A stretch of 64,000 nt of DNA, taken from positions 1,034,719 to 1,098,718 of the forward strand of contig CAHIKZ030000059.1 of NCBI GenBank assembly GCA_903632075.3. The letters are read 5' to 3'. Source of the DNA: Acanthosepion pharaonis (taxonomy: Eukaryota; Mollusca; Cephalopoda; Sepiida; Sepiidae). Under the pieces are notes generated by a model. It was not told the origin of the DNA. It did no database searches and was given only the letters and a program-made list of their open reading frames with translations. The position numbers were made by a program, and so were the translations under genes. This document shows, in pieces, positions 11,501 through 22,700 of the stretch (position 1 is its first letter; the number at the start of each line of letters is the position of its first letter).

Positions 11501-11840
11501 GTTAATTTTAGGCGAATTTAGAATATTTTTGTTGTCTCACGTCTCTTCATCTTTGAAGAGATTGTCCAGCATTAACTGCCATACAGCAGGACAGATATTA
11601 CATAATAGTGCAGTACTCTTTTCTTCGTTTCGAACGAAAGTTTTATGTTAATATTTTGCTTATCTTTTGGAAATCATCTTTGACTATCTCAACCCGCCTT
11701 TGGATTTCGTTCATTGCCCATCCATGATATTTAAATTGTTTTACTTGGTTGATTTTCGTATCTCTATTCTTTTCATTGTTACATTTAAGTATGTTTTAAC
11801 TCTGGTTTTAATCATATTAAGCACATTTTAAGACTGTTTG
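11500..11840 (-). mobile_element. LINE reverse-transcriptase C-terminal remnant (RTE/I-like)
   Basis: Minus-strand conceptual translation gives INQVKQFKYHGW, a degenerate form of the IxxVxxFKYLGS motif after the RT palm. It continues EIQRRVEIVKDDFQKISKILT and ends VLHCY-like and YGCEAW-like (here VNAGQSLQR). Several stops and at least one frameshift interrupt it. Fragments of what appears to be the same LINE lie at 17040-17500 (-), 62925-63125 (-) and 63245-63680 (+). Inactive 5'- and 3'-truncated copy. Confidence 0.65.
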
Positions 11841-12499
11841 GAATTTCTTTTCGAAACTGTGTAACTCTTCTGATTTAATAATCTCGTCCATTTTTTTTTT
11901 TTAAACGTTTTGTAAGAATGGCGTAATGAATAGCGATTTGGAATGAGTTTGAATTCTAGTCGAGTTGGATGCACCTTCTCTCAGCTACAAGTTCGATAAT
12001 AGGACGTGTAGCTGAAAAAATCATTGTTATATGTACAAGTACTTTCCATCCCTTCCAAAATGACCGTAGCCGCACGGAAGAGGAAGACACGTCTAAACAC
12101 ATGGAAATAATAGAAATATATTTTGCTATAGGTGAAGAGAGGGTTCATTGATTGCGTCAATGTGTGTGCCTGTCTGCGTAAATATATATTTGAATGTAAA
12201 TAGTAGTCATTATCACGCAATGAATAAGATATTTTGTTATATATTACTGATTAAATTTATCACCAAACGGAATTTGAATTCTGTTTAATTCCTTTTATCC
12301 ATTTTTTTTTTAAATTATTCGACCCCAAACAATGTAATAATGCCACAAGAGCGAAAAGGGTTACTTGGAGTGAAAGAGAATGAGAAGACTATACGAGAAG
12401 AAAGGAAAAAAAATCAGTTTTCAAGAAAAAAGAAAATTGATATTGGTATTTCATTTAAACTTTGAAAGTTGTAGATGGCTAGTAATCCAGAAATCAGGA

Positions 12500-12885
12500 G
12501 GGGCTTCCACTAAAAAGAAGTTCGAGAAAAGAAACACTTAGGATAGAACTTATGGTTGCATCTAACTAGTTCAACGGAAACACGCTTAAATCCGTGCAGA
12601 TGAGGCACCAAAGACGAAAGCTCATCAGAATAATTTCCATGAAAATATTTGTGAGAAAAAAAGAAAAGCGAAGCTACTTTACGTCGGTGAGAAAGTGACT
12701 GAAGTCGAGATGCCATGTCAAGATCGATTACATTACAAACTCTTTGAATTTTGCGAAGAATCTCGAGATATATAGTAGCAGCATCAGACCAGATGTGGAA
12801 GCAGTATGCGCGGATTAATGGTAGATATATAAATGTGCAAGATGGATTCTGACGAGAAGAATTGTTTAGTGAACTTAACAATGAC
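12500..12885 (-). mobile_element. CR1/Jockey-like LINE, C-terminal coding fragment
   Basis: A 123-codon open frame carries the C-terminal signature of non-LTR reverse transcriptases. YCFHIWSDAATIYLEILRKI corresponds to the EYCSHIWGGA..YL.LLDKIQ motif. SLSHRRKVASLFFF follows, then HKYFHGNYSDELSSLVP, and CFFSRTSF ends where the FPRTS-LWNSLP motif would begin. The frame is nearly intact but isolated from an upstream palm domain. Related copies are at 25880-26395 and 54410-54785. Confidence 0.75.
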
Positions 12886-12889
12886 TGAG

Positions 12890-14375
12890 GACAGTGGAAA
12901 TCTCGGGACGATAACGAGATGCAGTATAATCTGTTTAGATACTATCCACTTTCTACATCAAGAAGATACGGAAATTAATCCACCAACAAGGAAAATTGAT
13001 CCCAAAATACAATCAACATAACTTATCTGACATGTTCCATAATTCTAACTTAAATCTACATTTACGTAGATGCTAATTGAAATCATTATTTTCGAAATCT
13101 TACAATAACTTAGGATCTTTGTTGCTATTGAAATGCCCTTTCAGATTCCTGTCAGATTTCAAGCCTTCCTTTATCCTTGAAATCATGGAATTGAAAACAT
13201 TAATATTTGTCTGTTATTGAAAATTAAATAGAATTAGGAGACAGCTAATTGTTTCATGACAAATGATAGAATGATTATTCGGTAGATATTAAGCTTATAA
13301 ATAAAGTCAAGAGTTCAAATTTTTTAGGAAATTTGATGTAATCATTGAGCTGGTTTTTTGGCTAGCGCTCAGATAAAGAAACAATGCCTTCATTTTCTTT
13401 ACTTGGTTGCAGATAATTGGTTGAAGGCAGCTGATTACAAGAATTTGAAATATTCCATGCGACATTACTATTTCTATTCGTTTCATATAAGCATCTTACC
13501 ATGTTCTGAAGCTTAGCGATTAGTTTTGAATCAGAATCAAATAAACTCGTATGACCCTGAATATAGGAAACTAGAGCAAAGGCTTTGAAAACTCCAGAAA
13601 ACTGAAAACACACAGCTTTGTCCATGATGTGTACACTCCTCATACATTCTAAAAGCTAATTTTATTCTAAACAGAAAAGTACACAATGAAAACAGTTGCC
13701 AGTTATTAATGCATTACAAAATACTACAGCAGTAAAAAAAATGCCTTAAACGTAGTATTACCCTGCAAAAATAAGGGTGCGTTTTATTATATATAGTAGA
13801 TACAGGAAAATGTTTTTTTTCATTCAATCGCTTCTGGAAATACTTGATTCTTTTTGACATCCTTTATTTTTCAACAATCAGATATGACCAAAATCTGTGC
13901 ATTGCTACGACATCTAGACTGCAGCTAATAACTGCTCACTTAAAGGAATTAAAATCGTTTACGCGGTTTTCTGAGGCAAGACGTATTCCGTATTCTTAAG
14001 CCACGTCACCACAGATGCATAATCGCAAGTTTATCGCTATTTCTATATTAAATCTTCAGATCAGTTCTTTTCCTTCGTTCCACCAGCTCAAACGTTTACT
14101 GCAAGTTCACGCTCCGCTATTTTCACGGAGGCAGCGTTTCACTCAAAAAATGCCATTTTCTACAACAAACTCACGCAAGCGTGTTTCCACTTAACACTAA
14201 GCTTAACCTCTTCAAGTCAAGGCTTAATAGTTATCCATCTTCATCCTTCTCGTAATATCATCTTCCTACTAAAACCTCATTCATTCATATCACACACCTC
14301 AATCATAATTACCATTTTAAAAAGTCAATATGTACATTGTGGGACACACGAGCGTTGTATTGATTGAATTTTAGT
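12890..14375. other. No gene recognised
   Basis: AT-rich sequence. The frame at 13362-13643 (-) has no recognisable domain. A stretch near 14090-14290 is somewhat C-rich but shows no gene features. Confidence 0.5.
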
Positions 14376-14379
14376 ATCA

Positions 14380-14720
14380 CAAATTTCTTTATTCGGATTA
14401 TTGTCCTCATCTTTGTCGCTATATTTATTACAACGTTCTAGTTCCATTGTACCATGTGTCCTCAAGGATAAAAGCGTTGGTTAGATCCAGTGACAGCACC
14501 CAAAGATTGTGAGTTCAATACCCGGTTAAGTCATTGAAGAACTTTCAGAGGGAAATTAACAGGAGATAACTGATAACTGACATCCATTAAACACGGCGTT
14601 GTAATAAATATGGCGACAAAGATGAGGACAATAGTCCGAATAATGTAAATAATGTACGTAATACCTCATCTCAGAAATATACAGACACAAATTTCTTGTA
14701 TTAAAAATTATTTTCAAATA
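14380..14720. mobile_element. Inverted pair of ribozyme-SINE units around a tRNA-like head
   Basis: On the plus strand 14455-14720 is a SINE. The tRNA-like head (CTCAAGGATAAAAGCGTTGG, then GTGAGTTCAATACCCGG as B box) is followed by a body, GATAACTGATAACTGAC, and a tail CGTTGTAATAAATATGGCGA..GATGAGGAC..AGTCCGAATAATG. The tail segment is repeated inverted at 14385-14450, forming arms of about 60 bases. Compared with 47690-48055, the ribozyme-like core is deleted between the body and CGTTGT. The same inverted layout recurs at 47.7-48.2 kb. Confidence 0.65.
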
Positions 14721-15329
14721 AAAAAGGTGACTAAAATGTTCAAAATCACAAGAAAACTGGAAATGTTGGAGGTGGACGGATGTAACCTTTTCATGTTAAC
14801 TGACACCCAAATCTTTCCATTTTATCAGAAGATTTGTTGTTTATAATACGATAAAATCACCTTCAACCGTTCTAATACTGTCGAACAAGAGAAGTATCTA
14901 CCTCAAAAGTATAACCTATTCGAAGGAAAACCGAAGTAGCAAGATAGAATATGACTCTACTAGTATATAGGCGGATGTAGTTTAGCCTAGTCCAGATAAC
15001 ACCTGGCTTGAATTATAAAAAGACGACTTTATACATCGCAGTATAAAATAGCTTAGTCGAAACTATTCTTTTCTAGGCTAGTTGAAAACCACTTTTTCTA
15101 TTGGTATCAACAAATTTCTTAAATAGAATGTTATGTAAAGGCTACAGTTTACACACTAGCAATAATGGCTGACATGAACTCATTCAGCAATAATTGGGTA
15201 CCAATTTTCTAAATATGAATTAATCTTGTTTAGTCAATACAACTATGAAAATGACCACTCTTCAATCATTTGACCAAGGTCAATAACCAAGCAGAAGTTA
15301 GAATTACTATATTTATTTGCCAACCAAGT

Positions 15330-15605
15330 AATGAGATATCCAGAAAAGGCATGACACGTGAAACAGGAACAATTTACTCCGATGGGCGAAATAAAGGTTT
15401 CGGTTTGAAATGGCCTAGTATATCCCATGAAGAAGGTCTGGCCGTACCAGGGCCGAAACGATGTGAATATGACAAATGTGAGGGCAACATACCGAACGAT
15501 GTAAATAGTTACAATAACCTATCTCAGAAATATAGACAGATAACTATTATTTTTGTTGTTCTCATGATAATGATCATTACAACCATCATCATAATCTGCA
15601 ACTTC
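15330..15605 (+). mobile_element. Ribozyme-SINE tail with long 3' extension
   Basis: It shares GAGATATCCnG, GGCATGACACGTGnAAC, GGCGAAATAAAGGTTTCGG, the ribozyme-like core and GTGAATATGACAAATGTGAGG with the units at 47.7-48.2 and 63.8 kb. It extends further 3' through TCTCAGAAATATAGACAGAT and a hydrophobic-coding stretch (FVVLMIMIITTIIIICNF). One 112-codon frame (15270-15608) runs through it. It reads GPKRCEY in the same phase as RPKRCEY at 47.8 kb, so either a conserved peptide or conserved RNA structure could explain the similarity. The tRNA-like head is absent. Confidence 0.6.
15427..15461 (+). ncRNA. Hammerhead-like motif, SINE type (core position 3 altered)
   Basis: ATGAAGA stands in place of CTGAAGA. 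It is followed by a GGTCTGG/CCAGGGCC-type hairpin, GAAA (15455-15458) and CGAT instead of CGTT. The stem is kept but the first core base and the palindromic ACGT after GAAA are changed, so activity is unlikely. Useful as a diverged homolog for covariation analysis. Confidence 0.35.
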
Positions 15606-15609
15606 TGAT

Positions 15610-17035
15610 GCTTCATGTTCAGTATAATTCTTTGCCGAGAATAGGGTTTGACTAGTTAATAAATATGGCTAAAGCCCTGATGTTAAGTACTACTTATCAT
15701 GTACAGTGTTTATATTTGCTTTACGTTAAGTGATAGATAAACAATTGCACTACGTAGATTTTCTCATCTTGTAAATAGAGGCTACATATCTATTCCTTTT
15801 TTTTTATCCCAACGAGTACTTCAATAAAAGTGGTACATCAATATTCTTAAAGTGTCAGTTTTTATAATTTCAGATTCCTTAATTTTACATATTAGTCATA
15901 TTATTATTTATAAATGACTGATTTTTACACAGGAATCGTTTCTAAGCAATAAAGTAAAGCATTAAGATGGTTGTATAATTTCTAGTTGTCAAACCATTGT
16001 GTAAATATCAGAGTTGCGAAAAACCTGCAAAAGAAATAAGATAAAAGAAATACTAGGTAACAATAAATAATGAAAATCAGTATGTAATCGAATTTTATTA
16101 TATCTAATTTTAATAGCGCAGAAATCGAATCACCCAACGCACCGCAATATTCTTCTCGCAAAATTCAAGTACATAACTATAATTTTATTTAATGATGTTC
16201 TCGTCATTTGACATTGCACACTATTCGAAAAGTTACTACTTCAGAATGAAGTGATCTCAAGGTTATGATTTAATATCTAGAAAGATGCTTATTATTTCTA
16301 TCAGGTCAATTTATTCGATTAGAACCTAGATTAAAAATTTAATGAGTTGCTATATAAACATTAAAATATAGCCCTGCAAGTCAAAACCATATAATAAGAG
16401 ACAATTTTTCGTCCCAAAATTTGAGTAGATTCCTTGGCCTTTTGCATCTTCACTTAAAGGCGAAAACAACACATTTCCTTCCGAAGGTAACATTCAAAAG
16501 TTGAAAATGTCCACAACACCTGATACCAAGCGACATTTGGCGAGATTATTACCCACATAATAGCTAAAGATTTCGATTCTCATGACGGTTTCATAAATCA
16601 GGAATTATGTCTCAGTCTGCTTCATCCAACAAAACATCACCCCAAACTCGCATGTGTTTCTGTTGATCGTATCAACAGACAAATTTAACATATATACCCA
16701 AATGATTTCAAAGTGGAGATAGCATAATCCCACGGGAGATTACTCTTCGAAAACAAACCAGAGAACATTGCCAAAAGGCTTAATATATTTATAATGCTAA
16801 ATAAATATCTATATGGATAATATATGATAGCAATTTCCAGGCTTTTTATTAAAAAGTCAATAGGCAACTATTTTATTATTTAATCATCAAAATAAATCAC
16901 TTGTGAAAAATATAGTTGCAGATCCTTAAATGGTTAACTATTTTGATTTCATTCCGGTATTTTAGAATTGATTCTCGTTTTGTCTAACATTATGAATATG
17001 TCACAGAGAGTTTATAATAAACATCATACACACAC
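15610..17035. other. No gene recognised
   Basis: AT-rich. No coding signature, repeat head or terminal inverted repeat identified. The 60-codon frame at 16685-16867 is unremarkable. Confidence 0.5.
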
Positions 17036-17039
17036 ATAT

Positions 17040-17500
17040 CTTCTGTCTTTTTATGTGCCGTTTTCTTTTTAGTACTTAGACGATCATGGCTCTCCATTTC
17101 CCCTATCCCTGACAACCCCTCAACAGGCTTTGCTTCTATAAACTCCCCCAGAACAAGCTCCATCCACCTGCCCAAGCCTGCCACGTATGCCATACGCTGT
17201 TTTCCCTTTCTCCTATTCGTCCTGTGAGTATCAGATTCTCCAATCCATACTTTCTCATCATGTCTCCCAGAAATTTCAGCTGCGTCTTATGTTAAGCATA
17301 AGCTTCCTCCTTGTTAGCATCCTCTCCAAGACCTTATCGTTGCTCACATGCTCGTTCCATCTTGTTCCTACATCCATTTACTAAAGATTGCTCAGTAGGT
17401 TATGCGTTGTTTCTTTTGTCCATGTTTCCTTCAGACCGTCATCTAAGTATCAAATTTTCGCAGTCTTCTTTCCTCGTGTGCTCTAGAAATTTCTAGTTAG
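17040..17500 (-). mobile_element. LINE C-terminal fragment (RTE/I-like)
   Basis: The minus strand encodes degenerate forms of the C-terminal LINE motif FLGH(I/V)MRKxGLENLxLTGxIxGKRxRGRQRxxYL. It reads NFWET..EKYGLENLILTG, then KRQRMAYVAGLGRWMELVLG. A second, shorter match near 17430-17500 suggests a duplicated or nested fragment. Stops and frameshifts are present. Same family as 62925-63125 and 63245-63680. Confidence 0.65.
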
Positions 17501-18130
17501 ATGTTTTCTAACAATTCGATTGATATTCTTATTTACATGCACATAGTTGTGTTCGTGAAATGATTTTTATCTCAAAAGTGTATTTAATGACAAACATCAA
17601 ACACCATAGCATCATTACTGAATATTAGAGGTTTTAAAAAATCCTTTCATAGATGCAGGTGCAATATAGTCGATACATGTGTATATTCAGAAATTTTTAT
17701 ATAACCGTTTAATTTTATTCTAAACTAAATCTTTATATTAGTTACTCATTGTAATGAGTTTGGCCATAATTTTGATTTAAAAATGTCTACTTCACTTTAG
17801 AGAGAATGCAATTTAGTAAGAGGAAAATCAAAGAAAGTACTTTTATCGCTAGATAAACTATAGTAAATTTACGTCCAGTTTCTTATATTTCACCTTGCTT
17901 GGCAGATCTTCTATGATGTGTGGTACGTAATAGCAAAAGTGATAAAAACAAGCTAAATGAAATTTGCTCGACTATATACACAAACAGATTGTAAAAATAA
18001 GGAAAATTAAATTTAAATTTTCAGCGTACACACTTTTTCACGCGCATGTGCAATCACATCCACGTAAACATTGCTCAAGTCCGCTGAAGTCCTAAACGAA
18101 GAAAAGAAATTCTAGTTTGGCATATGGTTT

Positions 18131-18133
<3 letters not shown>

Positions 18134-18166
<33 letters not shown>
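18134..18166. repeat. (TA)n microsatellite
   Basis: Pure TA array just 5' of the hairpin cluster at 18.2-18.7 kb. The region 17510-18130 between the LINE fragment and this array holds nothing recognisable. Confidence 0.95.
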
Positions 18167-18167
<1 letters not shown>

Positions 18168-18202
18168 TTAACATGTGCTCTATCAGATAGAGCGTGTGTA
18201 AA

Positions 18203-18330
18203 TATAAAAGTGAACATAGAAGTCAACACTTAGGCGAAGGTCTGTTTCATGCAATCGTCAGGCCTGACAATTACATCTAGCATGAAACACTATCGCCTCT
18301 AAGTGTTGACTTCTATGTTCACTTATATAT
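18203..18330. mobile_element. Hairpin element H2 with hammerhead-like motifs on both arms
   Basis: Arm TATAAAAGTGAACATAGAAG continues TCAACACTTAGGCGA. It is repeated inverted at the right end with only small differences. The minus strand has CTGACGA (18255-18261), TTGCAT and GAAAC (GAAA at 18245-18248). The plus strand has the damaged counterpart CTGACAA (18264-18270) and GAAAC (18284-18288). The two motifs face each other across the palindrome centre. Flanked by short (TA)n. Confidence 0.7.
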
Positions 18331-18336
18331 ATAATT

Positions 18337-18470
18337 ACAGTAAAGACCAAAATTACGTCAGCATGAGAATAGTCTATTTCTGGCTGATCTTAACATAGAC
18401 GTCTTCAGCACTTAAGAGATCAGACAGAAATAGACTATTCTCATACTGACATAATTTTGGTTTTTACCGT
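18337..18470. mobile_element. Hairpin element H3
   Basis: Arms of about 50 bases (ACAGTAAAGACCAAAATTAC, then GTCAGCATGAGAATAGTCTATTTCTG) are repeated inverted, ending ACCGT at 18470. On the minus strand a CTGAAGA at about 18401-18407 precedes an AGATC...GAAATAG segment, a degenerate match to the ribozyme-like layout seen in other hairpins. Only a few bases of TA separate it from H2 and H4. Confidence 0.7.
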
Positions 18471-18484
18471 TATATATATTACAG

Positions 18485-18682
18485 TGACTCATTCATAAGA
18501 AAAGCAAATTAAATTATTAAAAGTAATGATATAAAATGGCGAAATCTCTTCGCTAACAACATTTTAGAGATGCATTAACCTATCAATCATTCAATGAATG
18601 TTAAATTTTGTTAGCGAAGCGATTTCGCCATTTTATATCATTAACTTTACAAATTTACTTTTTGTATGAATCATTCATTGCA
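18485..18682. mobile_element. Hairpin MITE H4 (same family as 6490-6754)
   Basis: Terminal blocks TGACTCATTCATAAGAAAAG and TTTTTGTATGAATCATTCA, and inner arms TAATGATATAAAATGGCGAA and ATCTCTTCGCTAACAA, are all inverted at the right end. The inner GGCGAAATCNCTTNGCTAAC matches the MITE at 6490-6754. A half-copy occurs at 19110-19230 with the right arm only. Confidence 0.75.
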
Positions 18683-19109
18683 ATATAAATTGATATTTGA
18701 TGTAAAAGAACTGATCCGACGTGAAAATTTTCGGGATAACAACTGAGACATTATTCTACTTATTAAACTATTTAGTTAATGCCACATTGACTGATAACCT
18801 CCTACAGCAAAAAAAAAAAAATCTCAAATTGCCATATTTGTAAAAAACGCCCTCCCTTAAATTTCCAAAATAATTCAACCTTAGCGTTGCGACTGCACGC
18901 TCCAAAAGTTTATATCCGTTATCAATAACATAAAAAAAAACTTATTTCGATTCGCATTATATTTTTCGACTATGATGCTACCTGAATTTTACCAAAACAA
19001 AATAATTTCCATAACTGAAGATGACTGAATGTACAGTCGAATGTACTTGCGTATTAAAGAAAGACCTTATACAGCTTATAATTTTAAAAGAAAAAGATCA
19101 TAACATTCA

Positions 19110-19230
19110 TCGAGTGGTTGGTAGGTTAATGCATCTTTAAAATTTTGTTAGCAAAGAGATTTTGCCATTTTATATCATTAACTTTGGTAATTTACTTTTT
19201 GTATGAATCATTCATTGTAATATAAATTCA
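19110..19230. mobile_element. Half-copy of MITE H4
   Basis: It contains GGTTAATGCATCTTTAAAAT, then TTGTTAGCAAAGAGATTTTG, CCATTTTATATCATTAAC and TACTTTTTGTATGAATCATT. This matches the centre and right arm of 18485-18682. The left arm is absent. A (TA)n array begins just after it at 19246. Confidence 0.75.
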
Positions 19231-19241
19231 TCTGCACCACA

Positions 19242-19245
<4 letters not shown>

Positions 19246-19297
<52 letters not shown>
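19246..19297. repeat. (TA)n microsatellite
   Basis: Uninterrupted TA array of about 50 bases directly 3' of the MITE half-copy. Confidence 0.95.
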
Positions 19298-19299
<2 letters not shown>

Positions 19300-19448
19300 C
19301 CAAACAAAGCGACAAAGTCACTAAGACCGGTGCAGTATTTCAGGTATTTTTTTCGCAGTAAAGCATTTAGAAATACAACGAGCTATATGTAACATAACTC
19401 ATGTTATTATGCAACCCGACAATCATGTTTATAAATTTACAAGTACAG

Positions 19449-19795
19449 CTAAACTCTCTCAAAGAATTTTCCTGTGTATTGAATCAAATCTTCCTGTAAC
19501 TCAAGAGAAAATGGCTTACCTCCTAGTAGAAAGTTGATTCGAACGTGTCTTGCGTGTAAATTAACCCAAATAGAAAATGGCGGCTTCATGGGTTGTATAT
19601 TTAAGAAACGATAAATCTCGAAGTCGGCCTGTCTCGCTTGACGCTTTTTGCACCTATGCAAATTTGATCTGTCACTCAAGCTGCAAAAAATGCTTGACGA
19701 GGCGACAGAGTAGTGTGATCGTAGTAGCGAAGAGAAAGCACGTTTGTTGGATTGTGCGACTTAAGTTACGCTGTTTGGTGAACGAAATATTTTAA
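19449..19795. other. Possible promoter/first-exon remnant with ATGGCGGC motif
   Basis: Less AT-rich than its surroundings, with several CpGs. GAAAATGGCGGCTTC at about 19571 matches the YY1-type AANATGGCGGC motif that often marks animal start sites. A 72-codon plus-strand frame starts MAASWVVYL from this ATG. A 76-codon minus-strand frame (19449-19679) overlaps it. Neither has a known domain and I cannot identify a donor site with confidence. Could be chance or a pseudogene. Confidence 0.2.
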
Positions 19796-19799
19796 CGAA

Positions 19800-20695
19800 A
19801 ATTATTCCAAGCACGAAAAAAAACTGACTACAGTTTTTTTTTTTTTTTATTTCCGAAAAGCATTTATCCGGGTGACTTTTGCATTTGACTGATTCTAAAG
19901 ACCGCAATAAATGGGATTCTGTTGTCAAGGTAACGGCATTGAGTTTTGCGCAATTTGTTCAGAAATATATTCATAGATTTCAACAGTTTAAAGTGAATCC
20001 CAGCAAATAATTTACACGTATTAACAAGCTGAACAATACCTCGGCATAGACTACAGTCAATTCACATATGTTTTTGTGTATAAACTGCAACTTTGATTGC
20101 ATTAACTCAGTATATAGGAAAGGAAATCTTCATAGCATGTCTTACAAAAATGAAACGTTTATTTAGATGTATGAATAGCAAAGAAATCTGTCAATATCTG
20201 GTGCATTATCTTTGATGGAATTAGACCCGTAGGCATTTTGTTCCTAAAAATTCTTGTGCCACAATTTCTGAGGCAGTGTTTTTTTTTTTTTTTTTCCTTT
20301 CCTCCTATCTCTTTCCCTTCTATGTCTGTTACTACGTTTATATAACATAAATTTAAACTTTAAATTACATGCATGCTTTTGAACACATCTTTCCAGATTC
20401 TCGAAATATACGTAACTACTGTTTCGCATTGTAACGTAAAGAAAGACGGAGTGGTCATATTTTTCTAACAAGACTTCTCGAATATTCAGTCCGGTAAATA
20501 TAACTAAATAAATATACTGTTTAATAATAAAAAGGGAGCATCTATTAAAATATGAGTATCCGTTAAAATTAACATTTAAACAAATTAAAAATATGTCGGA
20601 TTTAATAGATTTTCTAAAAAAATGTCATTGTTTACGTTACAACACGAAAGAGCAGATATGAATATTTCAAGAATCTAGAAATATGTGTGTTCAAA
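19800..20695. other. No gene recognised
   Basis: AT-rich with poly-T runs near 19835 and 20280. No element termini or coding features. Confidence 0.5.
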
Positions 20696-20699
20696 AACA

Positions 20700-20960
20700 C
20701 AATTCGTGCTTCATTTAATCAGGGTGACCTACGTGACAAAGAGGCCAAGGCTAGTGATATATAAGGCTTGGCCTGCGTATGACGAGGAACTACATCCGAC
20801 AGCAATGCCTCTGATAGGGAGATAGGAGGCGTTTGCGTCTGTACCGATGCGCGTTTGGCACGATATATCAATGAGCTCAAAATCGCAGACACTGCATATG
20901 AAACTACAGATATTTTGGACATAAAAAAATTGAAGTACTATTACACTGTTTAACACCTCA
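20700..20960 (-). repeat. Dispersed repeat family A, 3' part
   Basis: The minus strand carries TCTCCCTATCAGAGGCATTG, CTGTCGGATGTAGTTCCTCG and TCATACGCAGGCCAAGCCTT. These correspond to the CTCCCGATCAGAGGCCTTGC / CGTCATACCCAGGA blocks of the family. The extension TATATCACTAGCCTTGGCCT past the usual end is seen only here. The upstream half is missing. Confidence 0.55.
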
Positions 20961-21150
20961 GGATAAATTCACATCCTGTATAATCCCTTTACGTATCAGG
21001 CCCACGCAGGAATTTACGTCAATATTTTATTTTGTGTGTGTTTGTGAGCGCGAAGAGTAGAGTGAGAAAACATAAACGAATAGAGCCTCAATGAGAATAC
21101 ATCCATGAATTTTCGCTTTTACTTTCCCTTTATATGTGTCTGGATTACAA

Positions 21151-21213
<63 letters not shown>
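21151..21213. repeat. (TG)n(TA)n(TGTA)n microsatellite
   Basis: TG repeats, a long TA array and a few TGTA units in succession. Confidence 0.95.
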
Positions 21214-21216
<3 letters not shown>

Positions 21217-21329
21217 CATTAAATAATATAGACAAGTGCTGTCTATTTATTTTATGTAAATTCTTTTCATAACGTCTGATAAGTATAATAATATTATCAT
21301 TGAACGAAGAAAGAAATTCACAATATTGA

Positions 21330-21400
21330 TCCATATTTTTTAATACAATCTAAGCTTTCGGCTTACATAAGCCATTATCAAAGATGTCAATTACAACATA
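21330..21400 (-). mobile_element. Penelope-like terminal-repeat fragment with ribozyme-like hairpin
   Basis: The minus strand reads TTTGATAATGGCTTATGTAAGCCGAAAGCTTAGATTG: a GGCTT/AAGCC hairpin, then GAAA (21356-21359) and the palindrome AGCT. It parallels 42262-42291, where CTGAAGATGGCTCATATCAG continues CCGAAAGCTTAGATCAAG. Here CTGANGA has decayed to TTGATAA. The fragment is short; no coding remnants adjoin it. Confidence 0.5.
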
Positions 21401-22220
21401 TTAAGCAATATACGGACAAGACAATGAAGTTAGTCTGTGATTGTTTACATAGATGATTTCTAAGCAACAATAAACACGTGCATATAAGACGCTAGAAGCG
21501 AAAATCGCAACGCATCTCATGACGTCACACATGACCACGCGAGTATGAATTGGAGAAGTACGATTTAAAATTATAAAAAAAAAAATGAATACATTATACA
21601 AAGGTAATATCAGTCTTCCTAACAAAACTGATAAATATATTAACCTTTCCAATTATGAACAAAGCAACAAAAGTTCATAATGCAACTTAGTTTCCTGGTT
21701 TTAGCTTGAAATTTAATATATACTTAATATATTATTGGGGTGTAAATACAAAATGTAGACATATTTTTCTTTCCTTTTACAACGGTTTTGAATTTACACC
21801 CAAATAATCAATTAAGTTTATATTGACTTTCACCTTTGACCTGAATCAACGTTTAATTTAGCGTTCCTTCCCTGATACACAATATTTAAAAAAATAACAA
21901 AAAAATAACCGTAACAGTTCTTGCCTGATGAGTTGGTAAAACCACGAAAGTTTAAGTTACATCAAGAACGTGTGTGTGTGTGTGTGTGTGTGTGTATGAT
22001 TTTCTTGAAAACACGTATTCTCTTTTTCTTAGGTTCTTCTTCACTAAAGCGCATAATTTATTTTGTATTAGTGCTCCCACGGTAATATTGCGGCACCCTG
22101 CATTATTAGAAAACTAAAAAGAGATATTCATAGAAATATGATTTAATTTTTATTCGGTTTATTAACCAGTTAATATTTATTTAGAGATGAAGAATAATTG
22201 AGTTTTGAGAATAATTCTCT
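21400..22220. other. No gene recognised; (TG)n at 21970-21997
   Basis: Apart from a pure TG microsatellite (21970-21997) I see no genes or element ends. Confidence 0.5.
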
Positions 22221-22224
22221 AATT

Positions 22225-22700
22225 GTATTTAGGCGATCCGAAGGGAAGAAGGAAGAAAAAAAAGAAAGAAAGAAAGAAAAAGAGAAGGAGAAATAGATAG
22301 TACAAAACCCGGTCATAAGAAAACTAAAACAACACAGGTGTCAAAAGATATCTAGGCCAAAGTACCTGACCGAAATCCACGGAAATAGAAATTGTTATAT
22401 TTGGTTGAAGAAATAGAGTTTAGAGATAATAAAATAAAACAAAAAAAAAGAAAAGAAGAGGAAAGACAGAAACATAATACGAAACAAGGTCGTAAGCGAA
22501 AACACACACGTTCGACCAGCACATATCAAGTGTCAAAATTATCAGGTCAAGCACTTGAACTAATTCAATGTCCGCGTAGGATGGAAGTTTGTTAAAGTTG
22601 GCTGAAGCAATAAAGATTTTAAGAACAATGGAAAAAAGAAATATTAATAAGTGACAAACGAAAAGGGTGTCATTGAGTTGATAAGTGACCGCTGGAATTG
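22225..22700. repeat. Purine-rich tract with (GAAA)n
   Basis: The plus strand is dominated by A/G, including GAAGGAAG and an AAAGAAAG array near 22255-22290, and a second AAAAGAAAAG run near 22440. The 67-codon frame there is lysine-rich because of this composition. Comparable to 4005-4500 and 49440-49960. Confidence 0.6.
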
